Origin: Lachancea dasiensis
Lineage: Eukaryota; Ascomycota; Saccharomycetes; Saccharomycetales; Saccharomycetaceae
NCBI GenBank assembly: GCA_900074725.1
Contig: LT598461.1
Location: 868,001-932,000, forward strand
DNA length: 64,000 nt
Reading direction: 5' to 3'
Shown here: positions 10,237 through 20,422 of the stretch, in pieces
How the letters are laid out: each line of letters begins with the position of its first letter
Numbering within the stretch: position 1 is the first letter of the stretch
Translations under genes and position numbers: made by a program
The notes under the pieces: generated by a model
Told to the model about the DNA's origin: nothing
The model's input: only the letters and a program-made list of their open reading frames with translations
Databases searched by the model: none

Positions 10237-13200
10237 ATGATTGAAAAGGATGTGGCATTGAATGACATTAACTTGAATAAGCAAGGCTCGAATGTAAGAC
10301 TCAAGGGTGCCCTCAATGGTGGAAAATCAGGTGCAGAGTGTACGATGAGAGAATATCATGGTCAGGACGGCCATTGGGGACTGTTAGGCTCAGAATATGC
10401 GTCGAATGCTAATAAGTATCGCTCGGATGTTGATTCTTTCCTGCAAAGTCCCAGCGTGGGCAAATTTCAAGACTTTAGCACGAGTATGACACGTTTATAC
10501 TGGGCATACCTGTGGAAACATCAGCTGCGTAGAGTTAGGGATCTAGCAAAACTCAACATGATGGCGGTTATAAAGCTTATAGAAATGGAGCTATACGATT
10601 GTGCAGAGCAAGGCTGTTTGGTTGCTTTCAATGGGACAAATCCGGATCGCATCGATTCGCTTCATCAGCTTCTGTTAGCCGACTTCACTTCTTACAATGC
10701 TCATTGTCTCACTACGCTGAAGGTTCTAGCGCTACAGATAATTATCAAGACTAAATCACATGAAGGGTACTGCAATACCATCCTCAAAATATTTGGCAAA
10801 GATACCCGATTTCTGTTGCAGGGCGGTACGTCGAAGGTACATTCCTTGGTCAAGTTACTACTTAACTTCTTCTCCTTGCTCCCAGACTACAAAGTTTTAT
10901 TTGGTTTGAAACTACTGCAGTACGTCAGACAATTTGATCTCAACTTTGAAGGGTTTATCAAAAACATGACACTCCCTCAATTTCAACATCACATCATCAG
11001 TTGGAATAAACAGCACTTGCAGGTCAAGATCGGGAAAAGCTTGGGCATAATTTACTCCGGCTATTCGAAATATTTCACAACCACAGATAAAATTATGTTA
11101 CAAGACCTCACTGGGCATCAAGATGTGAACCGCGTACGAACCCTTTCTACTCTCTATCAATCCCTCTCTGTTCAAGACTTGGATAATTATTTGAAATCTC
11201 TAACCCTATGTTCACTGGCAGAAAGGAGTTCATTGATCTCATTTGTAGAAATGAAGATTGAGAAAAAGGGAAGCTGTTTCTCAAAATTGCCAATACTTTT
11301 CTCGAATTTTATGACAATTGCCAACGCTGACTTCATCTCCGTTCCAAAGGAATTTTGGAGACTCGTTGACAAGATAACATTATTTTTAAATGAAAATTTG
11401 GAATCTATACCACTGCATATTTCGAAGCATCTAATCTCGAACATCTCTGAGTTTTCCTTGAACAACGCCGAATCGAGGAGACTCTCGAACATTGCCAACG
11501 TTGCTTATAATGCCTTCATAATTCATAAAACGGAAGTTTTTTTGATCGATGCAGTTAGACTTGATTGTCAGGCGCAAATGATGAACGAGAATAATGAGCT
11601 GGATACTGTAAAAATTGAGAAATTCATACTAATGGTATCTGAAGAGTATCAGACCAAACTAATCACAATTTTCTTCAATGTTTACACCTTTTTCAAGCAT
11701 GAGAGTTTAAGTCAACTTTCTACCACCATCGCACGGCTTTCAAAAATCTTGCGGGGCTTGAGAATATCCTCAATACCGAGCGTCGGCGCCATGTCTGAGC
11801 TAATGCTGTGTTTATTGAGTGTATCTCGGCATAAACTGACTGGTGTAACACGACACTGGAGCCCTTTAACGCAAATGATGTATCAGAGCAGCCATGTCAA
11901 TCAACCGGGTGCGGACGGTATAGTAATGACTAAAAGTGATGAACTCGATCCCTTAAAGCGCTATGAGCATCTCATCAAAACAGGATATTATTTGAGTTTG
12001 GAAGCGAGTCTAGGAGAGTCCCTTCGTCTTTCGAAAATTACAAATAGCTATATCGAAAAATGGGTGGCAAGACCTGAAACTTTTGGAGAGAAGATAAGCG
12101 ACTTCGAAATTTCGTTGATAAGTTCCCTCTTTGATGCTCTAAGGTTTCACAGGTTCTACAGAAAGATTATAAAGCTGGCAGCAGCATTTAAAGTCCATAA
12201 CGGGCCATTTTATGGAAAAATCGCCAGTATTACGAAATGGCAGCATATCTGTGGTTATATGGGACTTCAAATGAACAGCAAGGTGGATCGCATTCTTGAG
12301 GGCCTTCCTCTGTTTTGTCCCTTGGAAAGGCTTGCAGAGATGAATAATGCTGAACTCATAGATTTCGTAGAGGTTAAGCTCATTTCACTGCAGCTCGACA
12401 AGGATAGTAGCGTTTTCAATCGATTTTTTGCCATCGAGCTACCAAAGGCAAGATCTGAGATTGCTGATATAGGCAATGCGGCAAAGCTGCCAAGCAATAT
12501 CTATCTCAAGTTTCTGCTGCTTAATATCAAGATTTTGGACACTAGCGCTATGCTGCAATTTGAGTATGGGCAGCTGCACGACTCACTCATTGAGTCCAAG
12601 AAATGCCTCAAACTTTGCCAGACGCTCATAAAAAAAATGTCGATTCTTAGCCAATCCGCGAAGTGGGAATTGTCGACATTCTTGAGCAAAGCGTTTGGCA
12701 GAATAATTGACGTCTACATGCGCGTAGGAGTTGCTAAGGAATGTGAATTTTACACTACTGAATATCTGAGAATTTCTTGCTCTCTAAGAGCCCCGATTGT
12801 ACTTCACGATTGTTTGCATATATGCATCGAATACTACAAATCGACTGGACAAGGTGAACTGGCGAGAACACTTCTGCTAAAAGCTAACAAAACCTTTGAC
12901 AGCCTGGATGGCAGCGAAGATATTGACGCGCTATTGAAGTTTTTGTTCAACAACGATGAGAAAGAGAATCTCAGAAATTCCTTGAATTTGTATTTTCAGG
13001 AAGATGCTACTCATTCTCTCCTCTATGATCGCTGGATATTGAAACTTGGTGATACTTTATCTGCACCTTCATCCAACTCATTGCTTAATAGAATTAATGA
13101 GGTCAACAAAGGAAAGGCATTGTACACCAAAATCACTAGTCAGATGGACCTTGACCCACTTTTTAGAAGTATTAAGGAATCTGTCACAACGCTGCCGTCC

Positions 13201-15117
13201 TGTGTCTGGCCAGCGCAACGACTTCCCCATGCGAAAGTTATTCGACTCAACATCAATGAGTTTGGGACACCAGTTAAGGGAAAGGTCACACCATTTGTAA
13301 ATTCTCCCCGTCCCTCTTCTTTGACTCCTCGCGGTAAAACACTAAAGCAGAATTTTGACCGAGCTAGAGCTGTAAGGGATCTGCATGAAGTCAGGCGTTT
13401 AATCGAGTCTCTCGATTTAGAGGGAATGAAATGCTTTGAGGTTGCAGAAGCCGCAGATCTATACGCTCTTTCCCTTTCACTTTTGAGCAGCATCGATGCT
13501 CTTAAATTGAAATCTTCTGAAGTAAATCAAAGAATGGTGTTACAGGATGCTCCAAAGTTTACAGCTTTGTACTATGATAAGTTGTTTTCTCAACAAGGCA
13601 ATGAAATCTATTCATCCTTCATCCCAAAAAAAATTGAGTCTCCATCTTGTTACATCAATGAACAAATGCAAGCTTTAAAACATTCTTTGTCGCATGCACT
13701 TTCCACTTCCCCTGTGGCGTTTAATATTATTGGGATTGATACCTGCGGTATTACGGGCGATCTAATCATCTCGAAATTAGAGCGCCATAAGGAACCTATC
13801 TGTGTCAGGCTACCATTAAATAGGCAGAGTTCTAGAGATGTTGATGAGGTGGCACTGCAGTTCAATGAGGCGATCGCGGAATTGACGTACATCATAAATG
13901 AAAGCAACAGATCCACGTCAATTGAAACAACGTCAAGAATCGATACGAGGGAGGACCGAAGACAGTGGTGGCAAAATCGATACGCCCTTGATGCTCGGTT
14001 ACACGCCTTACTGGGGAAAATTGAGCGTTCCTGGTTTTCTGGGTTCAAAGCATTCTTCAATCAAAATATTGTTAAACAACAGGACCTTGATGATTTCAGA
14101 GTCAAATTTGAGGATGTTCTTCAACGGATCTTGCCCACCAGAAAGCAATTTGGTGCTCCCAACTCTTTCTGCCGCTTAGATGATTTTGTACTTGAGCTTT
14201 TTTTAAAGCTTGACCCGAAGGATGGCAATTTTGTGGAGTTAATGGAAGACCTTATTTTCTTCGTATTCGACTTGTTACTGTTTCATGGAGAAGAAAACGC
14301 ATACGACGAAATTGACACTAATTTAATGCATATACAAGTGGAGGAACTAATCAACGAGTACCGGAAGAGCGCGCCGTCTTCATCCAAACTAGCGCATACT
14401 TTTCTCGTGGTCTCTAGTGCAGGCCACCTTATACCATGGGAGAGCTTGAGTTTTTTAAGTGCAAATTCAATAAGCCGTATGCCCTGTATCCAAAGTCTGG
14501 CACAAATGTTGGAGAGCCGCAGCCATCCACTACTAGCAAAAATCCACTTAGATGGGGAAATCGCAATGGTACTTAACCCTCATGGCGATTTGACCAGAAC
14601 ACAAGATGCCTTCGAGGGACTTTTCACTAATTGGAAGGAAGTGGTACCCAATTCTAAACTGTTAATAGGCGAAAAACCTGAGGAGAAGCAACTAATCGAA
14701 ATGCTGACATCTTCCAAAGTATTCTTTTATATTGGCCACGGAGGAGGAGAACAGTATGTGAGGCTCAGGAAAGTTAAGCAATTGGACACCGTGGCTCCTA
14801 GTTTCTTATTGGGCTGTTCATCTGCGTTTATGGAGCCTAAAGGGAAGCTAGAGCCGTCTGGTGTAGTCTACTCCTATTTACAGGGCGGATCTTGCATGGT
14901 GGTTGGTAATCTGTGGGATGTCACTGACAAGGATATTGACAAATTTAGCTCCACGCTATTCCAAGAGTTGGGCTTGACATGCGGGGATTCCCCTCCTAAG
15001 ACCGTTCCAGAAGCGGTTTCCCATTCTAGACATTCTTGTCACTTAAAATATTTGAACGGTGCAGCACCCGTTGTTTATGGTCTTCCTTTGAAATTTATTC
15101 GAGAGCCAGGTATGTGA
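10237..15117 (+). CDS. ESP1: Separase Esp1
   Basis: Separase is the caspase-like cysteine protease that cleaves cohesin subunit Scc1 at anaphase onset and is held inactive by securin Pds1. The product is 1626 residues against 1630 in S. cerevisiae. The C-terminal catalytic domain shows the His motif YIGHGGGEQY (His1501) and the Cys motif LLGCSSA (Cys1527). Both sit exactly four residues earlier than the S. cerevisiae pair H1505/C1531. Further shared blocks are HGEENAYDEID, GNLWDVTDKDIDKF and the C-terminal LNGAAPVVYGLP. The first 1000 residues are a helical repeat region. The ATG at 10237 gives an N-terminal LNDIN like the LNEIS of the S. cerevisiae protein, which supports this start. The stop codon lies 12 bp from the stop of convergent RRG8. 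Confidence 0.97.
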   Translation: MIEKDVALNDINLNKQGSNVRLKGALNGGKSGAECTMREYHGQDGHWGLLGSEYASNANKYRSDVDSFLQSPSVGKFQDFSTSMTRLYWAYLWKHQLRRVRDLAKLNMMAVIKLIEMELYDCAEQGCLVAFNGTNPDRIDSLHQLLLADFTSYNAHCLTTLKVLALQIIIKTKSHEGYCNTILKIFGKDTRFLLQGGTSKVHSLVKLLLNFFSLLPDYKVLFGLKLLQYVRQFDLNFEGFIKNMTLPQFQHHIISWNKQHLQVKIGKSLGIIYSGYSKYFTTTDKIMLQDLTGHQDVNRVRTLSTLYQSLSVQDLDNYLKSLTLCSLAERSSLISFVEMKIEKKGSCFSKLPILFSNFMTIANADFISVPKEFWRLVDKITLFLNENLESIPLHISKHLISNISEFSLNNAESRRLSNIANVAYNAFIIHKTEVFLIDAVRLDCQAQMMNENNELDTVKIEKFILMVSEEYQTKLITIFFNVYTFFKHESLSQLSTTIARLSKILRGLRISSIPSVGAMSELMLCLLSVSRHKLTGVTRHWSPLTQMMYQSSHVNQPGADGIVMTKSDELDPLKRYEHLIKTGYYLSLEASLGESLRLSKITNSYIEKWVARPETFGEKISDFEISLISSLFDALRFHRFYRKIIKLAAAFKVHNGPFYGKIASITKWQHICGYMGLQMNSKVDRILEGLPLFCPLERLAEMNNAELIDFVEVKLISLQLDKDSSVFNRFFAIELPKARSEIADIGNAAKLPSNIYLKFLLLNIKILDTSAMLQFEYGQLHDSLIESKKCLKLCQTLIKKMSILSQSAKWELSTFLSKAFGRIIDVYMRVGVAKECEFYTTEYLRISCSLRAPIVLHDCLHICIEYYKSTGQGELARTLLLKANKTFDSLDGSEDIDALLKFLFNNDEKENLRNSLNLYFQEDATHSLLYDRWILKLGDTLSAPSSNSLLNRINEVNKGKALYTKITSQMDLDPLFRSIKESVTTLPSCVWPAQRLPHAKVIRLNINEFGTPVKGKVTPFVNSPRPSSLTPRGKTLKQNFDRARAVRDLHEVRRLIESLDLEGMKCFEVAEAADLYALSLSLLSSIDALKLKSSEVNQRMVLQDAPKFTALYYDKLFSQQGNEIYSSFIPKKIESPSCYINEQMQALKHSLSHALSTSPVAFNIIGIDTCGITGDLIISKLERHKEPICVRLPLNRQSSRDVDEVALQFNEAIAELTYIINESNRSTSIETTSRIDTREDRRQWWQNRYALDARLHALLGKIERSWFSGFKAFFNQNIVKQQDLDDFRVKFEDVLQRILPTRKQFGAPNSFCRLDDFVLELFLKLDPKDGNFVELMEDLIFFVFDLLLFHGEENAYDEIDTNLMHIQVEELINEYRKSAPSSSKLAHTFLVVSSAGHLIPWESLSFLSANSISRMPCIQSLAQMLESRSHPLLAKIHLDGEIAMVLNPHGDLTRTQDAFEGLFTNWKEVVPNSKLLIGEKPEEKQLIEMLTSSKVFFYIGHGGGEQYVRLRKVKQLDTVAPSFLLGCSSAFMEPKGKLEPSGVVYSYLQGGSCMVVGNLWDVTDKDIDKFSSTLFQELGLTCGDSPPKTVPEAVSHSRHSCHLKYLNGAAPVVYGLPLKFIREPGM

Positions 15118-15129
15118 CCGCATATCCTT

Positions 15130-15957
15130 TCATGATCCGAATTGCAGTAATCTATATATAGCCATGCACAGTTGTTTGTCGACAGCAAAGTCTAAATGAA
15201 TCCCGTTCGGCAGCATTTTGAGTATACGCTGCAACTCCGAATCGTTGATGTCCTTGAGATTAAATGTTGTGCCAAGCTCTGGGTGCACAATGATCGTGTC
15301 CGTCTCGTTGCTATCGCTGATCACTTTAATACGTCTATTTGGGGGGCCAAAAGTTGTTTCACTCTCGCCATTTGAAATCGTGAATGAGATCTTTTGTTGC
15401 ACTTCATTTATCAACTGGGCTTTACAACTGTCCACGATAGGCTGAGTCGGGCGGATCACGTCTTGAGGGCCTATATGCCGTATGGTGCTATTGAACGTCG
15501 ACGTCGGAATCCATTTCAAAAAGGCGGCGCCATTTTTGCGAAGTGAAGTTTCGTTATTATTCACATAAGAGGTTGCGTCTCCTTTGGTAGGCGGTATGGC
15601 TGGCGCTAGCTCGAATTGTCCTTTGTCTCCCTCTACAGACTCTGCCTTGGGCCCCAATTTGATCTGCGTTAGCAAATTACAAGGAGCTCTCAGACGAGTT
15701 ATTCTGTCCATTCGCATAGGAGAAGATAGAAGCTCAGCAAATAAGTTTCCACGCAGATTGCTGGAGTCCACCACCTGTGTCCATTCAGAATTTTCTCTGA
15801 AATACAGTCGTTTGGGCTTGTCACTCCACTTAGCAAAGTTGGAAATTAACGGGGATACATCACAATCGGGCCGGTGTGCCTCTTTGATATTAGTTGCCGA
15901 ATGCTTCTTACCTCCCAAACTTTCCAGCATCTGTCCTAAAACTTTTGATTTTACCAT
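15130..15957 (-). CDS. RRG8: Required for respiratory growth protein Rrg8
   Basis: This 275-residue protein matches S. cerevisiae Rrg8 (YPR116W, 277 residues), a mitochondrial protein needed for respiratory growth and mitochondrial genome maintenance; its biochemical role is unknown. The clearest match is near residues 33-53, where DVSPLISNFAKWSD is followed by KRLYF. A second is the LLSSPMR motif near residue 77. YPR116W also adjoins YPR117W in S. cerevisiae, which agrees with FMP27/YPR117W being close by here. There is no strong mitochondrial presequence, though the first residues are basic. It is convergent with ESP1 with only 12 bp between stops, so the 3' ends of the two transcripts must overlap. 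Confidence 0.87.
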   Translation of the reverse strand: MVKSKVLGQMLESLGGKKHSATNIKEAHRPDCDVSPLISNFAKWSDKPKRLYFRENSEWTQVVDSSNLRGNLFAELLSSPMRMDRITRLRAPCNLLTQIKLGPKAESVEGDKGQFELAPAIPPTKGDATSYVNNNETSLRKNGAAFLKWIPTSTFNSTIRHIGPQDVIRPTQPIVDSCKAQLINEVQQKISFTISNGESETTFGPPNRRIKVISDSNETDTIIVHPELGTTFNLKDINDSELQRILKMLPNGIHLDFAVDKQLCMAIYRLLQFGS

Positions 15958-16235
15958 GCTTGGATTTATGTAAATCTAGAAACGCTTAAACACTGAAGTC
16001 CAGCTCAACCTGTTGTTTAAGGAAAGCAGGATAATAGAAGCTTAGGAAGCCTCATAAATTTTGTATCCAGCGTAGGTGTACAATGTTTTAATAGTAGACG
16101 TTTTCAACATTCAAAATGGTGAACTTCAAATTAAAAAATTAAGCAAAGTTTACGCCGAGAAGCTATATTTCGTCTATCTTGGGTCGTCCTTCAAGACACT
16201 TTATTGAAAACCCATTGAGCTTTAGAGAAGCATTG

Positions 16236-16883
16236 ATGCGGTTTTCCATTGCTAGGTTTCAGTCAACATTAGGCGGAAACGCTATGATACAGCAAAAGTT
16301 CAGAGATTCTATGGCTCGCATGGGCAGTCAGGCCATGATCCTAACTTCTGCCGACGAAAATACCGTGCCACACACTTTGTTTCGAGGTGTAACCCTGAGC
16401 TCCGTAAGCTCGCTATCTCTCAAACCTCAGCCTCTTCTGCAATTCAATTTACAGCTACCGTCTTTCACATCTGAAGCCCTCCATTTGCGCGAGTACTTTG
16501 CCATACATTTGTTGAAACCAGACGCAACATCCATGGCTCTGGCAAGGACGTTCAGCAAGGGTGCTATGAAGCATCAAGAAAGCGGAGAAATCATTCCAAC
16601 ACAACCTTTCAAAGATCTTGATGACACAGTGCACTACGACACCTACTCCTTGAAGCACAGCAGATTGGTGGTACCCATACTGACCAATTCCGAAAGGGTT
16701 TTTATATGCAAGAAGAAAGATGTATTCAAGGTTGGGGACCACGAAATATGGGTGGGCAAGGTCAAGGATATCATAGAAGGTTCAGATATTGGCACAGAAA
16801 TCACAGGTGGCCTCTTGTATTGCAACAGAAAATTCCATAAGCTAGGCAGTGGTATAGAGTGGACCGACAAATTAGGAGAATAG
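16236..16883 (+). CDS. Flavin reductase-like FMN-binding protein, probably mitochondrial
   Basis: The product is about 215 residues from the ATG at 16236; the open frame upstream starts only at a TTG. The N-terminus MRFSIARFQSTLGG is basic, hydroxylated and free of acidic residues, like a mitochondrial presequence. The body carries the flavin reductase-like split beta-barrel pattern: GVTLSSVSSLSLKPQPLLQFNL (residues about 50-70), the segment where this family binds FMN. Proteins of this family reduce flavin with NAD(P)H or serve as the flavin component of two-component oxygenases. The substrate here cannot be read from sequence. I do not recall an S. cerevisiae counterpart, so this may be a gene lost from that lineage. 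It lies between RRG8 and ASK10, which flank each other more closely in the S. cerevisiae arrangement. Confidence 0.72.
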   Translation: MRFSIARFQSTLGGNAMIQQKFRDSMARMGSQAMILTSADENTVPHTLFRGVTLSSVSSLSLKPQPLLQFNLQLPSFTSEALHLREYFAIHLLKPDATSMALARTFSKGAMKHQESGEIIPTQPFKDLDDTVHYDTYSLKHSRLVVPILTNSERVFICKKKDVFKVGDHEIWVGKVKDIIEGSDIGTEITGGLLYCNRKFHKLGSGIEWTDKLGE

Positions 16884-16970
16884 TTGAAAACCAGAGTTAC
16901 TACTTATATGCTAATGAGTTAGGAAGGCTAACTTGGTTATTTGGCACAAAACAATGCAAAAACGTGAACT

Positions 16971-17014
16971 AATGAGTGAATGAGTAAATGAACAAATGAA
17001 TGAGCTGAGTAAAT
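16971..17014. repeat. Degenerate ATGA-type tetranucleotide repeat
   Basis: About eleven imperfect units of the AATG/AGTG/AGTA type (for example aatgagtgaatgagtaaatg) lie between the stop codons of the convergent flavin-reductase-like gene and ASK10. They read as a short decayed microsatellite in the shared 3' UTR. Confidence 0.6.
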
Positions 17015-17052
17015 TTCTATCAAGGACAAATAAAATGATTAAGTAAGTTTGG

Positions 17053-20040
17053 TCAAGGGCTTCTGGTCCTACTCTTGTACAATGAGTGATTGACGTTCAG
17101 CGAGGCGCCTCCATCGTGGTCCTCTTCAATTCTGTTTCCAGACATGAAGTAGTCTGTCATGTTGTTATTATCAATATCACCAGCTTTCTTAGAAAACAAC
17201 AGGCTGTTCAGAGAGCCGAAAGACACATTTTTCTTGTGTTTTCTGGCATGCTGTGCACTGCCAGAAAGGAGGCTCTGGGAACTACTCACGTATTTCGGGT
17301 TCTGATATACGCTGTGCGGGGATTCACCCGCAACATTGTCCATGTTCCCTGTGCTGATGTTTCTCCGTAAGTTGTGAACAGGAGCACCTCTGTTTATGGG
17401 ACCTCCTTCAGATACTTTTGAGCCTGAGACATTGCGCTCAGCTACCGCTTCACTAGGGAGGTGTTGTCTGTCCTGCTCTTCGCTATTGAAAGCACGATCA
17501 TTTAGCTTGACATGAGGTAGTACAGGAGCTGCACCTTGTGATTGGACTGTGCTGTCTGGCACAGGTTCCAAGCCTGGCGTTGATGCTTGGGAGCTTGGGT
17601 GCACGGGTATGGCAAAATATCCACCTCCACTGCCACCAGAAATATGGCTGCTAGGAGAAGTGAGCGGTTGTTTTCCAGAACCATCCGAGCTCGCCCTGCT
17701 TGAAGTTTGACCGGCAGTTCTCCTTGAGGTCTGTCCAGGCGTTTTGCTGATAGGGGTCATGCCGTTGCTTGTAATAACAAATCCTTGTTTAGCAGAAGGT
17801 GATAAAACTTGTCCTGCGGGGCCCGGGCTCGGCGCTGGTGCAAACCCAGGACCCGGCGAAGGTGCCGGAGATGAATACTCTGGGAGACTCTTCACAGAAG
17901 AACTACGGCCCTCCCCAGCTGTTATCAAATTGCCATTGTCATCGATAGCCGGGGTATTGATCTTCGCCCTAGCGAGCATTGGATCGTGAAGTTCATTGGT
18001 TCCCAAGTGGATATATTGAGGTTTTTTGAAACTTTGTATGTTGCTAGCATGAGAGGACTTGGAGCCTGTGTTCGTCTTCATGAGATTTAACGAACTGGCA
18101 CGGCTATGGGCACGCAAAATCTTTTCTTCAATGAATTTAGCTCTATCAGTGGCGTTATCGAAGTTCGTCAAGTTTTTGAGTTCAGTGACCCATTTTCTCA
18201 AATCTTTTCCCTCATCAGGATGATTGCTATTTCCAGCGACCTTGAACACGCAAATGGCGACATCCTCAGACTCTTCGGTAGAACCCGACCCGGGCCCACT
18301 TGGTCCAGATATGGAATGATGACCGCCGTCCTTCTTATTCTGAGGTGATTTTGCACTCGACTTCAAGAACTTCTGAATGGAGGAGGTAGACTTCGAAATG
18401 ATCTTGCCTGTTTCAGCAGATTTTTTGTCGAAGTTGCTCGAGCTGACAATGCCGCGTATACTAAATTTTTGTTCCCCAACGTCCACAACGTTAGCACTAT
18501 TCAGGTGAAGGCTGGCCACTGGAACCATGGCTCTCTTTTTATTACCTGTCTGTACCTCACCATGATCTTTCTTTTCGGACACCTCCTGGGAGAGTTTGAA
18601 GAAATTGCTGGACTTGAATTCGTGTAAGTAGTTACTGGTTAATACAAAATAGCCTTTGTTGTAGTTCTTGAGGATTTGCGACTTTTTCAACAAGTAGCCA
18701 GCTTTGATGCACTTGGCCAACGATGATTTCATCTTTGGATATCTGATGTCAGATAATTTTCGCGGCTGTGGTATTGGCTCGGTAGACTTCCAGTTTACCA
18801 AACATTTCGGGTGGTGGGCCACAAAATGGTCCCACTCTGTGGCCGGAGGCTTGCTCAGCAAGCCCTGATGCAATTCATTGCACAAGTTGCTGATGGAAAT
18901 GCGAGCAGTAGTGCTTACGAGAGCTGAGTAGCGTTGTAAAGTTTGCTGGATTTCCCCGTATATGATTTTCTCAAGTTCCATACCAGACGACTGCAAATTG
19001 ATATATGCCTCTTGTAGATAATTTTCCTCCAAAAGCTGGCGCTTTAGCTGAAGGTCCAGTTGCAATTTCAGCAAATAAGGGTCATGCTTTGGCTTAAGGT
19101 TATGACCTTTGAATTTGAGCAACTTTTGATCGTCAACTTGGGTGGACATAAACTTAACAGCAGCCATGTACTTCTGTAATAACTGGCCTGTTAGAGCAAT
19201 GTGTTCGCCAATATTGGTCTTGAAATCGTTGTGAAGCTCTTTGATTTCTTTGATCTTGAGTTGCAAATCTTTACGTAGGTCGTCGAGTTTTGGAACAACC
19301 ACAGTACTCAGTTCCTTGGACATTTTGATTTGCTGATTCCCTAGAGAAGAGTGGTATTTTTTCAAAATAACTTGGATATCTTCAATAGAGCCTGAGCCAA
19401 ACTTCATAAAGCCGGAAGACGCAGACGACTCGTCTCCCGGAGCCACCGGTACATTGGCCTTCCAGTCTGGACCCGATGTATTTGACGAAGACCTTCGGTG
19501 GCTGGGTTCCTCTTCAGGGGTTCGCAGGTTATTAGAAGGCGCAGGCTGGGCCGTGCCAGGCTTCTTGGCCCGTTGCTGAAACGGATCTATGATGCGGTTT
19601 GTCGAGTCTTCCAGATCGGTGAGAAACGAGAACTTGACGTCAGCCCTGAGCCCGTAGTTAATCCGTGCAAACCGCTCCTGGGCGAACGCCACTTCACGCA
19701 GGTAGTTGGCGAGGCCCTTGAGGATTTTGCGCCATTTCGTGAATCTGTCCAGCAGAATGTCCGTGGGATATTCCCGGACGAATCCAGTGGCCAGCTCTAT
19801 GGTCGAGTCCGAATAATTCGAAGACAGAGCCGACTGGCTAGGCGTCGGCACGTTCACGTAGTATGGGGAATGGAAGTCGGTTTTCGGCAAAACTGTTTCC
19901 GTGTCTTCGGAAGCGTCTGCAAGGTCCATCAAATAGCCCGAATCCATCGAAAACATACTACTAGCATCATCCGCGTCGGTATCCGCTGCCAAGTAGAGCT
20001 TGGAAGAGTCTGCGACGCTCGTTTCCAAATCAGAGCTCAT
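17053..20040 (-). CDS. ASK10: Regulator of the glycerol channel, Ask10/Rgc1 family
   Basis: This 995-residue protein is the single counterpart of the S. cerevisiae paralogs Ask10 (YGR097W, 1146 residues) and Rgc1 (YPR115W), which bind and open the aquaglyceroporin Fps1 and are phosphorylated by Hog1. The N-terminal third (about 80-430) is a helical, BAR-like region including ITL-type coiled segments. A PH domain begins near 441 (IKAGYLLKK) and ends near 620 (LRKWVTELKNL) with a long Ser-rich insertion, as in the family. The tail is disordered and rich in Ser, Pro and Gly, with a repeated PAPSPGPG motif near 720-740. Conserved position between RRG8 (YPR116W) and YPR114W supports the call. It starts at an ATG with a long upstream region of about 700 bp. 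Confidence 0.93.
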   Translation of the reverse strand: MSSDLETSVADSSKLYLAADTDADDASSMFSMDSGYLMDLADASEDTETVLPKTDFHSPYYVNVPTPSQSALSSNYSDSTIELATGFVREYPTDILLDRFTKWRKILKGLANYLREVAFAQERFARINYGLRADVKFSFLTDLEDSTNRIIDPFQQRAKKPGTAQPAPSNNLRTPEEEPSHRRSSSNTSGPDWKANVPVAPGDESSASSGFMKFGSGSIEDIQVILKKYHSSLGNQQIKMSKELSTVVVPKLDDLRKDLQLKIKEIKELHNDFKTNIGEHIALTGQLLQKYMAAVKFMSTQVDDQKLLKFKGHNLKPKHDPYLLKLQLDLQLKRQLLEENYLQEAYINLQSSGMELEKIIYGEIQQTLQRYSALVSTTARISISNLCNELHQGLLSKPPATEWDHFVAHHPKCLVNWKSTEPIPQPRKLSDIRYPKMKSSLAKCIKAGYLLKKSQILKNYNKGYFVLTSNYLHEFKSSNFFKLSQEVSEKKDHGEVQTGNKKRAMVPVASLHLNSANVVDVGEQKFSIRGIVSSSNFDKKSAETGKIISKSTSSIQKFLKSSAKSPQNKKDGGHHSISGPSGPGSGSTEESEDVAICVFKVAGNSNHPDEGKDLRKWVTELKNLTNFDNATDRAKFIEEKILRAHSRASSLNLMKTNTGSKSSHASNIQSFKKPQYIHLGTNELHDPMLARAKINTPAIDDNGNLITAGEGRSSSVKSLPEYSSPAPSPGPGFAPAPSPGPAGQVLSPSAKQGFVITSNGMTPISKTPGQTSRRTAGQTSSRASSDGSGKQPLTSPSSHISGGSGGGYFAIPVHPSSQASTPGLEPVPDSTVQSQGAAPVLPHVKLNDRAFNSEEQDRQHLPSEAVAERNVSGSKVSEGGPINRGAPVHNLRRNISTGNMDNVAGESPHSVYQNPKYVSSSQSLLSGSAQHARKHKKNVSFGSLNSLLFSKKAGDIDNNNMTDYFMSGNRIEEDHDGGASLNVNHSLYKSRTRSP

Positions 20041-20311
20041 GATCTCGGAGATACTCTAGGCTAAACAGTGACTAAAAACCCGCTTCTTTCTGCTTCTCGA
20101 AGCTGAGATCTTCAAATGCTCGGGTACTCTGCCAAAAGCGAGGACAAATAACCAACACAAATAACCAGTATTTATTGCTCCTACTTAAAGACTTGGTGAA
20201 CCTACAAGTTGGGTTAGCTTCCAAAGCAGCTTTGCTCGCGGCCCCTTTTATACTTGATAGATCAGTTTTTTGAAGCCACGCGAGTACAAAATTACAAAAG
20301 TACAAAAGTAC

Positions 20312-20389
20312 TCATTGATTTCTGTCGCTAATGTACTCGTAAATCATCAGGCCAGCACTCTTCTCCAGCTCGTATAGCAAGTAACCCAT
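20312..20389 (-). CDS. Candidate 25-residue small ORF or uORF upstream of ASK10
   Basis: An ATG at 20389 opens a 25-codon frame ending in TGA at 20312. The peptide begins MGYLLYELEKSAGLM and ends YEYISDRNQ; it is amphipathic and looks protein-like rather than low-complexity. It lies about 270 bp upstream of the ASK10 start on the same strand, and about 35 bp after a strong hairpin. It could be an upstream ORF in a long ASK10 leader, a tiny independent gene, or chance. I recognise no homolog. Confidence 0.25.
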   Translation of the reverse strand: MGYLLYELEKSAGLMIYEYISDRNQ

Positions 20390-20422
20390 GGTCCTCACTG
20401 TCTTGGGTGTCTTAAAATGGCG

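Noticed and set aside
10071-10316. N-terminal extension of TEL2 to 10316
   Set aside because: It opens at TTG, would overlap the ESP1 start, and the S. cerevisiae protein aligns from the ATG at 10070.
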